Positions 36,885 to 47,981 of a stretch of 64,000 nucleotides of DNA are shown here, in pieces. The notes beneath the pieces are model-generated. The model saw only the letters and a list, made by a program, of their open reading frames with translations, was not told the DNA's origin and ran no database searches. Each line of letters opens with the position of its first letter. The first letter of the stretch is position 1. The stretch comes from Neostapfia colusana (lineage: Eukaryota; Streptophyta; Magnoliopsida; Poales; Poaceae). Location of the stretch: NCBI GenBank assembly GCA_030760725.1, contig JASWHV010000012.1, positions 21,590,368 through 21,654,367 of the forward strand, in the 5' to 3' direction. Position numbers and translations under genes: made by a program.

Positions 36885-37829
36885 CTACTCGGAGTAGAAC
36901 TCGACCTCCTGTGGGTCGTCCTCCTCTGGTGCCTCTGCTGGTGGCTCTGGATCTACCACCTCTTCACCCATCTCGGGTTCTCCCATTGCTGGAAGGCCCA
37001 AGACCACCGGTATGCCCAATACCGGAGGTACGAGGTCCTGCAAAGCATGCACCTCGTCCATGGCCTGGTTGTAGTCCTCTTCCCAGCCTTGCCCTTCCTC
37101 AATAGCGTCGTCTCACTCTTGAGTAAGGTCCTCGTTCTGCTGGGTCAGATTCTGTACCAGTTCTTGCAACGCCACGATGTCAACATGGCTCTTCTTCTTT
37201 GCCTTCTTCAGACGATGCAACTGATTGTGTTGTTCATTCAGTCGCTTGATCGTCGGAAGGAGCACATTACGGAGTGCGCTGTGAGCACTCTCGAAATGGT
37301 CTCCATGGCTCGTGCTCTCCTTAAGCTTCGTGGCGAGATGCTCCGTATGAACAGCTTGGCTGTCCATCACGGCATTTCCCGCCCTCATCTGGAGGCTGAG
37401 ATTTGCCTCCGCGGGATTGTACCTTGGGCAACTCGGGTCCGTTGCCTCCAGGTACCTCTCTTCCCACACATGCTGAGCCTGTCCCTCTACCGGAACGAGC
37501 GCGTATGGAGTGCCCTCCATAGCCTGTACGTGTAGTTGGCAGAAACGTGACATGGTGTCACGGGCTGCCACTTGCCACATCCCTTCCGGCTGTTTACCTC
37601 TCACCGTGACGGTGAACGGCACCCAACCGGGTGGCGTAGGTCCTGCAGGGACCTCGACATGGATCGTCCACGTCTTGTTCCCATCTTTGCCTTCTTCCTT
37701 GGCGAGGTACTGCGGCATCTGGTTGTACCCGAAATATTGGAGCATTTGCCATAATGCTTCCGGGTAGCCGCTACGGTGAGAACAGTGGGACACCACCCAC
37801 CCGTTCTCCAACTGTTTATCTGCTGTCAT
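36885..37829 (-). pseudogene. ORF0: extra leader gene upstream of gag, dsRBM-like fold plus coiled coil
   Basis: A frame of 314 codons on the element's sense strand with one internal TGA (37113-37115) and a final TAG at 36885-36887. I do not recognise a named family; extra ORFs before gag are known in some plant gypsy elements. Residues about 25-100 show helix-strand-strand-strand-helix order: EALWQMLQYFGY, a loop with MPQYLAKEEGKDG, KTWTIHVEVP, PFTVTVRGK, then WQVAARDTMSRFCQLH. This resembles a double-stranded-RNA-binding motif. Residues 185-238 look like a coiled coil with a basic patch KKAKKK (208-213). After the TGA the same frame continues for 75 acidic, proline-rich codons. The ATG directly follows TTTTTACAG, an acceptor-like site. 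E1 has no counterpart. The dsRBM reading is inference. Confidence 0.75.
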
Positions 37830-37845
37830 CTGTAAAAATATATTT
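37827..37845 (-). promoter_or_regulatory. Putative 3' splice acceptor at ORF0 start
   Basis: The minus strand reads TATATTTTTACAG directly followed by ATG (37829-37827). With the donor at 39084 it gives an intron of about 1.25 kb. A TTGAC branch-like motif lies about 28 nt upstream. Confidence 0.5.
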
Positions 37846-39309
37846 GCGAAATGTCAAATATTTATTTAAACAGTAAACCACTGAGTTATAACATAATACA
37901 TGTCATTGAACCCATAAAACTTGGAAACATAGTTCAAATTTTAAACAAATTTGACTGCTGATCTGCTGTTCCCATGACAGCCCTGACCAGTTTCCATTTC
38001 AACCTGATTTAGGCCATGTTAAAGGCAAAACCAATTCTGGAGCTCAACATCAAAGTTAAAGCTAACTTCAATAGCTTTCCAGAAAGTATTTGCTTGGCCT
38101 AAGATCTGTCCTGATTCAAATGTTATGAGATGTCAAATTAACAGAATTTCTGGAAACAATTGGACAGCACCTCCCTGCTATAGGTACTGATTTGATCCAA
38201 GAATTACAGTTAATTCTGTTCCTAATCTGACAAAACTTTCTGTTACAAAGTTGTAACCCATCTCATAAGATTTCCAGAACTACCTCATTTTCTATTTTTG
38301 GGATTTTTATGCAGGAAGTTATACTCAATTTGCAGAGAGTTTACAAAGAGTCTTTGCTCTGTCCTGTTTTCTGGACAGTTTCAACTCTACTGCATTTTTC
38401 GATTGGTTAAGGGATGAAACACCTCTGGACCTCAACAGAAAAGTTGTAAGCTCTTCCAAATATTTCCAGAAATGTATCATATGACCCCAACCTCGAAAGA
38501 ACTCAACCTCTAACCTCTGATTAACTTCAGCCTTGATTCAGCTGAAAACAGAGTGCTCTGTCCTTAACAACCTATAAGTTAAAACTTGTTAACTTTGAAT
38601 ATCCTGTTCAAGGGAAGGAGTTACATCAAGTTTTACTACTTTAGATCAAAACCTTCAAGTTTTAAATGAAGTTGTTCATTTAATGGGGTGTGACGTCGAT
38701 GCGTCACCAGATTATGTCGGTACTACGTCCTCACGGAGAAAAACCTATACCGGACTTAGCCGGCTTCGTTATTTCAGTGGCACTAAACGTCACTCGCACA
38801 CGGATGCTACACGTCTACCGTTTCGTGGTCATACTACCTGCAGAAACTCAAGCAATCGTCAGACTCGGCTGCACACCGAGCCCGGTATCCATACAGTTCG
38901 TACACCCGGCCGTCATCACTCGCCCGGATGTTCTCAAGCCAAACACGCCTTGAGTTACGTGTTCACGTTTCAGACCATGTGACGGGGTCTCCCAAGTTGC
39001 ACCACACACGCCAGGGACAGACGTTGCGCGTATACCCCAAACGACATGAAGAGTCGTAGAGGATATCAAAGCGGGTCAGGTTACCTGCCACCCGTGGGGC
39101 TCCACCCTTCAGCTTGTGCGCACTGGTGGACAGCGCTTACGTGTACCCCCCAAGACATAAACATCCCGAGATACACAATTTTCCGACATAAACAAATAGG
39201 TTAGTATGCCACTTTCTATATGCTAATAACATCGTTATACGGGCTACTAACTCGTTCCTCACTGGATTTTTGAAAAAGATGACTTTGTAGTTCGTTAAAC
39301 CTCAAGTGA
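37830..39309 (-). other. Untranslated leader of E2
   Basis: About 1.5 kb from primer site to ORF0. The AT-rich part near 37930-38560 resembles the leaders of E0 and E1. No sense-strand frame of note. It carries the splice donor at 39084. Confidence 0.7.
39079..39090 (-). promoter_or_regulatory. Putative 5' splice donor in E2 leader
   Basis: The minus strand reads TGGCAG|GTAACC with the intron starting at 39084, about 225 nt after the primer site. It is weaker than the donors of E1 and D at positions +5 and +6. Confidence 0.45.
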
Positions 39310-39321
39310 GCTCTGATACCA
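39310..39321 (-). other. Primer binding site of E2 (tRNA-iMet)
   Basis: Minus-strand TGGTATCAGAGC, separated from the LTR end (39326) by GCGC. Confidence 0.93.
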
Positions 39322-39823
39322 GCGCTGACACGACTCCACGGTCTTGTCGAGCCAGGATCACACTGAGGGGTGCTGCGTTGCACAGCACCGGATAACACAC
39401 ATCAAAGGTACAACGCGGAAGCAAAATTTTTTTACATAAACAAGTTTATGAACATGTTTACAGCAAAATATGTCCAGTCTACACTCACGGGCGTAGACTA
39501 CGCATCAAGTTCACGTTCAGCCCTTGAACGTGTCCTTGCTAGAACACACACACACACTAACTCTGCGGCGTGCACGACTCCCACTCGACGGGGTTCCCCT
39601 CCTGGAGTTCCATCTCCTCTTCGGGAGTCCCTTCCTCATAGAACCCTGCAAAAGCTTCAAACACAAGCAGTGAGAACGAAGGCTCAGCATGTCTGACCCG
39701 TCTCACCTAAACATGGAACTTCTACATGAGGGTTAATGGGTTACATGAGGTAAAAATCATTTGCAAGGACTCGCCTTATTAGTGGAACCTTACTTTCAAG
39801 TTTTAGCAGCGGGTTGTGGAGAA

Positions 39824-39895
39824 CCTTACGCTAAGAAACATGAGAGAGCCGCAATCAAACATGAAACACATTTCTCTCATGTACTTTGCCCAAAG
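39824..39895 (-). other. Conserved two-stem LTR hairpin, copy 5 (E2 5' LTR)
   Basis: Inner stem ACATGAGAGA (39838-39847) with TCTCTCATGT (39873-39882) is a perfect 10 pairs. Outer stem 39824-39831 with 39888-39895. The loop has two changes (CAAACATGAAACAC). It lies 498 bp from the LTR end. Confidence 0.75.
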
Positions 39896-42787
39896 TTGAA
39901 AGGAACTTTAATTAGCTCTAAACTACAGCAAATCATTAACAATCAAATCCATCTTTCAATCAGCAACATTTTAACATGTAACTAGCATGTTCTTTCTACG
40001 TCACGGTACAGTGAACAAGTGGTACTCACTGACCGCGAGGGACGTGATTATAATCAATTTACACTTGAAGGGTTACCTGAACAACCCGTCACGTACGCCC
40101 GTACTCGATGTTGCCTACAACAACCATCACGGACGCCGTACGCAACTACATTTCACCCGTTAGCCAAATGTTGAACCGGTCCAATCGTCCCGAGCAAGAG
40201 GTCTCTGCACGGCATCTCAGTGCCGCCAGCCGATTTACACCTCGAGCTCTCAACCTACCCTCTGAACGACCAGCTATGCCTCAACACCCAGCTACCCAAG
40301 TTACATCATTTTCCCGGTTCCCATATAGCCGGTAGGTCTTCGGTACTGTTCTAGCTTGTTCAACAGGCCCGCACACGGCTCGGTCCTCAATCAACACAAG
40401 AGGAGCTACAGTGCACAGGCCCCAAAGTCCTGTTGCCCTTACTCTCCACTCGGTCTCATCTTTCTTGCCATGTGTATCATGTGCTATCTCTACCCGAGTC
40501 GAGTGCCTCTAGCCTATGCTCGCGAGTAGTTCCAACTACTTGACTTGTACCGAATCCTACCCTAACTTAGCTTTGCAGTAGCTAACGGGGTTTTGCAATC
40601 CTAAACCCAACCCATGATTTTCTTGGCTATGCAATTGGGTTTCCAAACAAGACTCCAATATAAAGAATAGTAGTATTCAAGTATGTGATCAAAACAATAA
40701 AAAGTTTTAAAAAGGTTAATGCAAACCGGAGCTTTCCTTGCTGCTCTTGGTCGTAGGCTAGCTGTTCCTCCGGAGTAACGAAGTTTAGGACTTCGGGTTC
40801 CTCCTCGACCTTAGCGACTACATGATATACAAGTATATGTATTAATTTAAATGCATTTGATTGAATTTAAATTTGTGAAGTCTATAACCCTTGCTAGACA
40901 GAACCAATGACTGTGAAACTTTTACTGGGGCTTGGATACAACCTAAACAGAGATTTGGTCAAGTTCTAGTTGCAGCAAAGCTCATTTGAGCCCTCCACAA
41001 TTAATTATGTACTTGACCTTAATTGAAGGCTTTTAGGATGTTCTAAGGATTTTCATGAAACAAACTATGACTTTCTGAAAACTAGATTTTCAGAGGGTTC
41101 TAATGGAGTTGGTCTCACTTAATTTGAAGGTTTCTAGCTAAAGATATGAGCTAAACAATTTCAGAGAAATTTCTGAAAATGTTTCTGAACATTTTCTGTT
41201 TTCTCTGGAACAGTTTCACTAATCACACCATTAGGTGGATTAAATAAGTGCAAATGGATCTGAAATTTTTGTGGTAGTTCAGGGATATTTTGGTGAACAT
41301 CCCAGCAAAATTTCAGGATTTTCCTCCAAAGGATTCTCCAGTTAAAATTCCAAACAGTTTAACTTTGAGGAATTAATTCTGGAGAATTATGGATTGTCAT
41401 GAAGTGAAACTTGATTTGCTGGAAAGTACTCAGAGAGCTGAATCCAACAAAATTTGGTTCACTCGATTTGGAGTTTTCTAGCTCAAGTTATGAGAATTTG
41501 AAGTTTGAAGGAAATCTGAAAATCGGGGGAAAAGTTTAAACTTGCGGGTGGGCCCCGGGGACACGCGTCGCACGCCGAAGCGACGGCACACCGTGGTCTG
41601 CGGGGTTCCTGCGCGCCAGCACAGCCGATCCCGGCCACACCCGATCCCGATTTAAATTTTTCAGCCGCTGACGCGTGGGCCAGCCGGCTTCGTCTTCCTC
41701 CCGACGCGCCCGCGCGCTCGCGCCGCCGCCCCTCGCCGGAGCAGACCCGGAGCTCGCCGGCTCGCCGCTGCCTGCCCTCCCATGGTCTGAAACTCGCCGC
41801 CATGGGGTTGTCGACGTCGAGGAACATGTCGGTGGTGTCAGTTCGGGCTGGCGGTGACCGGAAATAGCCCGGCGACGTGCCGCGGCCTCGGTTGAGGTTC
41901 GGCGCCGTCGACCGTGGGTTCTAACCCGCCAACACCTCGAACAAACGGTCCTACAGCATCAGTGTACCTCTAGGAAGCTCGACAAGGTGTGAAAAGGGTT
42001 CAAAGAGGGCGGCAAGTCGGTCGGCGCCATCTGACCGATCGTGCCCGCCATGACCACTCTTGATCGAGCTCGAAATTCGTCACTTCTAGACAGTTTCACG
42101 CCACGGATGCAGAAAGGAACTTGATCGCTGGCTAGTTCAGCGTCTATGTGCAAGATTTGATAGCTAGAGATGGATCTTAGAGCGAGAGTTTGAAGGATCC
42201 GTACCGGAAGCTCAGTTTAAGGTCGCCGGAGCAAAAACTGAGAATTCACCGTGGATTCTTCACTGTTTGCCTCCAAACATGGAGGAAAGTAGCACGGTGG
42301 TCGTGCGCTCCTGTTGCTACCCTTGCTGGCCCGTGAAAACGCCTGTGGAACGCTGTCCACGAGTGCCTGACCTTCGGCTGAGTTTAGGTCGCCGCTGTGG
42401 CGATCGTTCTCGGGCAAAGGAGGTCGGAGCTCGGGGTTTCTGGCATTGGGGAGGTAGAGGGCGATCTCAGGTTGCTGTATAGCAGCTCAGGAATGAAGGA
42501 GGAGATCGTTTGCTGGTTTTCCCGATCGAGCAGTGAGCTGCGGGGAGAAGAACTGCCGCTGCTCAGGTTCACACGTGAGGAGATAAAGCCCGCCGACTCC
42601 TGCTCGGCTGAGGCGGTGCCGGTCGCGTGGAGGTGCGAGCAAGCCGCCCTGGGCGCCAGCGCGTGGAGCGGGAAGCTGCTGGTGGCGCCGGTGGCTGCTC
42701 GGTGGCACAGCCGACAGCTGCTCGGTGGAATTTCCCACCGAGGCTGTGACTTTGTGTGCAAGTTTTCCCTCCTTCTCTCTATGACAT

Positions 42788-42798
42788 GTGGGTCCCAC
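42788..42798. promoter_or_regulatory. GTGGGTCCCAC palindrome in E2 5' LTR
   Basis: Perfect match to the class I TCP consensus at the U3/GC-block boundary, the same place as 31359-31369 in the other LTR. Confidence 0.5.
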
Positions 42799-43405
42799 CC
42801 GTGGTTTTAACCTCTGAAATTTACTCCTAATCACTGTTGTAAACAGTGAGCCCTATTATACCCCTGGTGATTCAATTATTCACCCATGAGTCATTTGAAT
42901 TGATTAGAATTCAAATTGGGTTTGGTTTGAATGAATTTCAGCACAAGTTCAGTTTTGAATTCAAATAAAGTTTGAATTAGTCCCACTTAGCTCATGTCAA
43001 GATCAACTCCAAATGGAGTGAAATTTGGTGTGTGAGCTCACAAAAATGTGCTGAATAAGAATATGCCTCCCACTTTTAAATTCATGGGATAAAAACAGTT
43101 TGAATTTGAATATTGTTTCAAACTGCCCTCTTTCTAACTATACCCAAAATGACCTCAAAAAGGTTTTGAATTTGGGTGAAACTTTGCATGGACATCCTTA
43201 GCAATGTGTAGGAGTTTTCATATGTCCAGCCCCTCCATATCACATGTGGGAAATACCACTTTTGCAATATGTGAGTTTGTTTTCTAATGAGCATGTTGAT
43301 GGTGGTTACTTGCTCTTCATTTGTGTTCATCATCTTTCCTCAAATGAGGTGTGTGTGTATGGTGATGAACACTTCAAATATGTGTCAAAAACTGAGGCCC
43401 TTACA

Positions 43406-43410
43406 TAAAC
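43406..43410. repeat. Target site duplication TAAAC, right of E2
   Basis: Matches 27902-27906 and confirms the E2 boundaries. Confidence 0.95.
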
Positions 43411-44393
43411 TCACTTGGTCTTAGTGTCTTAACTATACACTATCTAATTTTCCCTAATGATCCTAAGAGATGAGCTGAAAGGATTTGAATGGAACTGAAG
43501 AAAAAGAACTTCAATGGCTTCAAAACTTTTACAGCAGGTTCTATACTACCTTGGGATTTAGCTTGCCAAATTGCAGCCAATGTGGAGTCAAATGGTGTCC
43601 TCCATAATTCTTACAATGTCTTATGTAATTTTCCCACATACATAAGTATGGAGAACAAGAACATGGAGTTCTACTGCTCAAATTAATCTGATAATTTACA
43701 TGTGAGTTCCTGGTCACATAAAATTTATTTGGTACAAAATTCAGACCTTTTACTGTTGTAGTTCTCCCAGAACAATTCTTTAAGCATTTCTATTCAAAGG
43801 AATTAATTCTAGAGTATTGTGCATTTTCATGCCCAATTTAGTGAACCACAATTTCAATTATGTCACATAGAGCTTGCCTAAATTTTCCTATTATTTTTGG
43901 AGCTAAGAATTGCCCAGACTAGATTTTATAAGTGGGAAACATTTTCTGAAAATGTTTCTGGACTCTTATGAGCACAGAAGTTTGTATTTAGCAAATTCCT
44001 ACTTAAATAATCTTCCAATGAGCTGAAAATTTGCTATATGGTCAACAATATGCTAAAGAATATTCTGGCAAAATTTGAGGATTGTTGGATAAACCAAACT
44101 TCCTCAATAATTATTTTTCAGAAAATTTTCAAAGAATTTTCCAGAAATATATCTTGACTTTAATACCAATCTGAGTTCATATTTGGATAGAGCTCTGAAA
44201 AATGAATCCAACCAAATTGGAATCACTCAAATTGGAGGTTTCTACACAGAGATATAATTTTCCAAAATTGGAAGCCACTCTGGAATTGTTTTTCTTACTG
44301 AAATTCAACTGGGCCCACTATTTAAATTTCAGCCAATCAGAACTGAGCCACACCTGGTTTACAGGGTTGTACCGCGCAGCCACAACAGATCCC
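43411..44393 (-). repeat. B2: LTR, sense 5' part (continues from 27901)
   Basis: AT-rich LTR sequence resembling 10195-10860 of the E1 LTR and lying directly beyond E2. Near 44340-44390 it enters the GC-rich block (AACTGAGCCACACC) and is then cut by element D. The B2 U3 is not in the window. Confidence 0.75.
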
Positions 44394-44897
44394 TGTAAAA
44401 GTCCCAAAACTTGTAATTGGAAAACCTGAGCTATGAATAAAGTTGAGTTTAAATACAAGAAATTGGACTTGCAAAAACTTTTGTATACTCAGGAAAGTGT
44501 TGGCATGTGCAAAGAAACTTTGAATTCAGTTTGAACTAAAAGGTTCACTTCAAAAAGAAGAAGGGCATTTCGACAAGGGGAAATTCAAACTGTTGTTTAA
44601 AAGTTTGTAGTTGCAATGGCCAACTCAAGAATCAGAGGGCATAGTTGAATTCAACAGGTCCAAATTATGAGGAAGCCAAATTTGGAGGAAATTTGGAGGT
44701 ACTTTGATATGTAGATCAAAGGGACATGTAAATTTCATCTAAACTTGAATTCAAATTTGAAACTGAGGCACAACTTGTCAAATTGCCAAATGACTTTTGA
44801 ATTTGAGTTCCTCAGGGCTCAATTTGCACTAGGCCAAAAATTGAAGATCTTTTGGGGCAGAGATGAGCTGTGGGCCCCAATTGTCATTTAGAGGGGG

Positions 44898-44906
44898 GAT
44901 AAAAAC
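44898..44906 (+). promoter_or_regulatory. TATA-like box of D LTR
   Basis: GATAAAAAC follows a G6 run and lies just before the GC-rich block; transcription would begin near 44930. Upstream is GTGGGCCCCAA, a partial TCP-type site. Confidence 0.45.
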
Positions 44907-47906
44907 TTACTGCCTAAGTTTTCAGTCTCTGTGTATCGGCTCACACCGAGCTACCGAGCGAAGCTCCAGGCGCCACCAAGAGCAAACTGCTGCCACCTCC
45001 TCACCGAAGTAGCGGCGCTGGAGAGCTGCTCGTGGCTCCCTTAACTCTCGGCGTGATCCGTCCCCAAGTGACCGAGTTCCCGTTCGCTGCTTCTTCCCCA
45101 CGCAAGAAAGAAAATCGAGCCGCCGCTCATAGCCGCCTCGGGTCCCTGATCGGAAGACCGCCAGGCTCATGCCACAGCGCCTCCCAAGCCGAAATACGGC
45201 ACCAGGGGACTTCCCTCGGCTTGCTCAGCACAAACCCGAGAGGTTTTCGGCTGCCCCGACCAAGAATCGTGCGTGCATATACTGGCCCGAGAACTGAAAC
45301 CAAACAGGCTCGTGTGGACAGCCTGTACCAGGCACTTTGACACCCAAGCGAGGACGTCCCCGGACGCGCCGGTAGCCCTGCTGCTTACACCCAAACCACA
45401 AGGCAAGCCGTGAACCACCGAGCGCGAATTCGGAAAAATTTCGCCAGCGGCCACAGAACGACGTTCCGGTATGAAATCTCCAAATTCCCACTCAATTCTC
45501 GTCTTTAGTTCACTAAACTGTGCTCAAAGGACCTAGACTCGAGGGCGACCCGATCCCCTCCCCAATCCTGGCTTGAAACCCCGTGTTAGCGGACCATTTC
45601 AACTCTTCTGAGTGGCGATCATGGCGGAGACACTCGGGCACACGGTGAACCCCCACTTGCCGCCGTTTCCGAGCAATATTAAGGCCTTGCCGAGCTAGCC
45701 TGACCTCCACTGATGCTTTAGAGCAAGTTCCCCGAACCTGTGGCGGACTAGGGTGCTCGGGCCACGGCACCGACGCTTCACCGAGGGATGCGCACGTCTC
45801 CGACCGATTTCCTGTCGCCGGCAGCCCGAGAGCACCGCACCAGTGGATTGCTCGTAGCTGGAAACCCCCAGGCGGCAAGTTCCAAGCCGGGAGACGGCCG
45901 GGAAGCCGACTCCGGCGAGCTCAGATGAGACTCCGGTGAGGGGGCGGCGCGGGAAAGAAAACGGCCCGAGGAGGAAGAAGGTCGGGCGGGTCCCGCGTGG
46001 CAGCGACGGAAAAGTTAAATTACTGATCGACTGCGGATCCGGGATCCAGTGTGGCTGCACGGGAAGGGGTCTTTGGCCCCGTATGGCTCAGTTCCAGCAG
46101 CTGACACGTGTGCAATGTGCCCACGGTCAGAATTTAAACTTTTCCCCGGTTTATTTGGATTTTCAGATTCAATTCAAACTTTAGAACCTCTTAACTTTTG
46201 CTAGAAAGCTTCAAATTTAGTGATTCAAATTGGGTTAGATTCAGGATAAAAAGTTCTATCCAAATATGCATTGCATTAAAACCAATAGAAAATTCTGGAA
46301 AATTCTTTAAAACGTTTCAGCAAAAGAATATTAGAGGGAGTTTGGTTCATCCAAAAATCCCCAAATTTTGCCAGAATATTCTATAGAATGTTAGGAGACT
46401 CTTGTAAAATTTTCAGCTCATTTGGAGTTGATTTAGTAGGGTAATTCTTATTTCAAATTTCTGTATTCAAATGAATACAGAAACATTTTCAGGGAATTTC
46501 CAAAAACTTGGAAACTCAGTTCTGGGCATTCCTAGCTCCAAAAATCCTAGGAAAAATCATGCATGCTCCCTGAGCTATGTTTGAAATTTTAGTTCACTTT
46601 AATTTGCATGAAAGTGCAACTTTATGCAGAATTAATTCCTTTTGGCCTAAATGCTTAGGGAATTGTTCTGGGTGATCTACTTAGTGAAATATTCTAAATC
46701 TTGGTCCAGATGACTTTCTTGTGACAAGGAACTCACATGAAAATTTTCAGCTCCATTGGAGCTTTGGATCACCACTATCCTGTTCAACATATTTAGATGA
46801 GTGGCACACAAGTGATGAAATATAATTATCACTTGATCATGTTGCTTCATCCAAACCAAACCACTAGCCCCAGTGTCATTTTAAATTCTTAAACAGAGTT
46901 CCAGTTTTAAACATGTCTTTAGCACTTGTTAGCAAGGGTTTATAATTAAACATGTATACATATTCATAACGTGTAGTGATTAAACGTGGAAAGTGAAGAA
47001 GGAGAAGTTGAGCTTGGATCAAGGAGCAAGAAGGCAGGGATTGAGCTTCAAGTCATCAGCAACTAACATCACATTATCTGACTTTAGTCACCTGCAAAAC
47101 CAAGGCAAGCCCCGGTTTGCACTTAAGTTGTTTTTGAAGTTTTTTTCCTTTGTTCACTACTATGGGTCTAAGTTTGTATGTGCATTTGGTCAAGGATGTT
47201 TTACACTTCAAATGCATGACCAAATGAACCATGGATTTAAGGGTAGAAAGGGTCACCGCTGTAGAATAATGCCGTTCTAAATAGCTTAGGACATCCGGTA
47301 GAAGTCGAGTAGTTCGAATGTACTCGCGAGTTATAGACGGGATTACACGGGTGTAGTTGGAAATGAGGCAAACTAAAGTTTACATTTCTAAAGATGAGAC
47401 CGGGCAGGATGGTTAGGCAGCGACAAGACGAGGTCTTGGTCGAGTAGCTCTGCCCGTGTTGGTTAAGGACCGATGCGTGTGCGGCACCTAGGAGCAAGTA
47501 TTAAGTTGTGTACCGGATACTTACTGACATATGAGAACCAGGAAACCGATGTACCAGGTTCACTGGATTGTAGAGGCATACCACATCGTCTCGTTAGACC
47601 TATGAGCCCGAGATGGCGCGACCAGTTCTACAGTCGAGTGTCCTGCGAAAGGTTGCCACATACGACGTAATGGAGGACGCCAGATTTGGGTCTTCAGAGG
47701 CGGGCGTATGTATCGAGTTATCCGGGTAGTGCTTGATTCGAATCATCGTCCATCGCGGTTATTGATTACCGCTTGCTCCCCGTGTTGTGATGTAGTAATC
47801 AAGTTGTGTGGAAACAGTTTGCAAAGTTTAAGTGTTGCTATGATTATTATAAATTGCATGAGAACCTTGTTTGAAGTAGAGATAGAGCAAACTAAAGTTA
47901 ATTTCT

Positions 47907-47981
47907 ACCTTGGGACAAGTAACATTGGAATGAAGCGTTTCTTGTTTGATTGTGGAGTTCCAATGTTGCTGGGCGCAAGGT
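47907..47981 (+). other. Conserved two-stem LTR hairpin, copy 6 (D)
   Basis: Inner stem AACATTGGAA (47921-47930) with TTCCAATGTT (47958-47967) is a perfect 10 pairs. Outer stem ACCTTG (47907-47912) with CAAGGT (47976-47981) is a perfect 6. The loop holds GCGTTTCTTGTTTGATTGTG. It lies 527 bp from the LTR end. Confidence 0.8.

Larger units (their letters stand above)
27907..43405 (-). mobile_element. E2: complete Tekay-like Ty3/gypsy element with extra leader gene
   Basis: Both LTRs, primer site, leader, ORF0, gag, pol with chromodomain and polypurine tract are present in order on the minus strand, flanked by TAAAC. Length is 15,499 bp. The LTRs differ by roughly 3 percent in the stretch I compared by eye, so it is the younger of the two elements with paired LTRs. 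It sits inside LTR B2. All reading frames carry stops, so it is non-autonomous now. Confidence 0.97.
39326..43405 (-). repeat. E2 5' LTR
   Basis: 4080 bp, closely matching the 3' LTR. 18-mer variant at 40720-40737, two-stem hairpin at 39824-39895, GC-rich block about 41540-42780, GTGGGTCCCAC at 42788-42798. The sense start TGTAAGGGCC is at 43405, followed by the TAAAC duplication. Confidence 0.97.

Noticed and set aside
37113..37115. Selenocysteine or programmed readthrough at the ORF0 TGA
   Set aside because: Land plants do not use selenocysteine and no readthrough context is visible; a point mutation is simpler.
36840..37535. Plus-strand frame of 231 codons opposite ORF0
   Set aside because: It is the antisense shadow of ORF0, which has the domain-like composition, the element's orientation and an acceptor at its start.
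47907..47981. Hammerhead-type ribozyme, as in plant retrozymes
   Set aside because: The conserved loop lacks the CUGAUGA and GAAA core elements in the right arrangement, so self-cleavage cannot be claimed.
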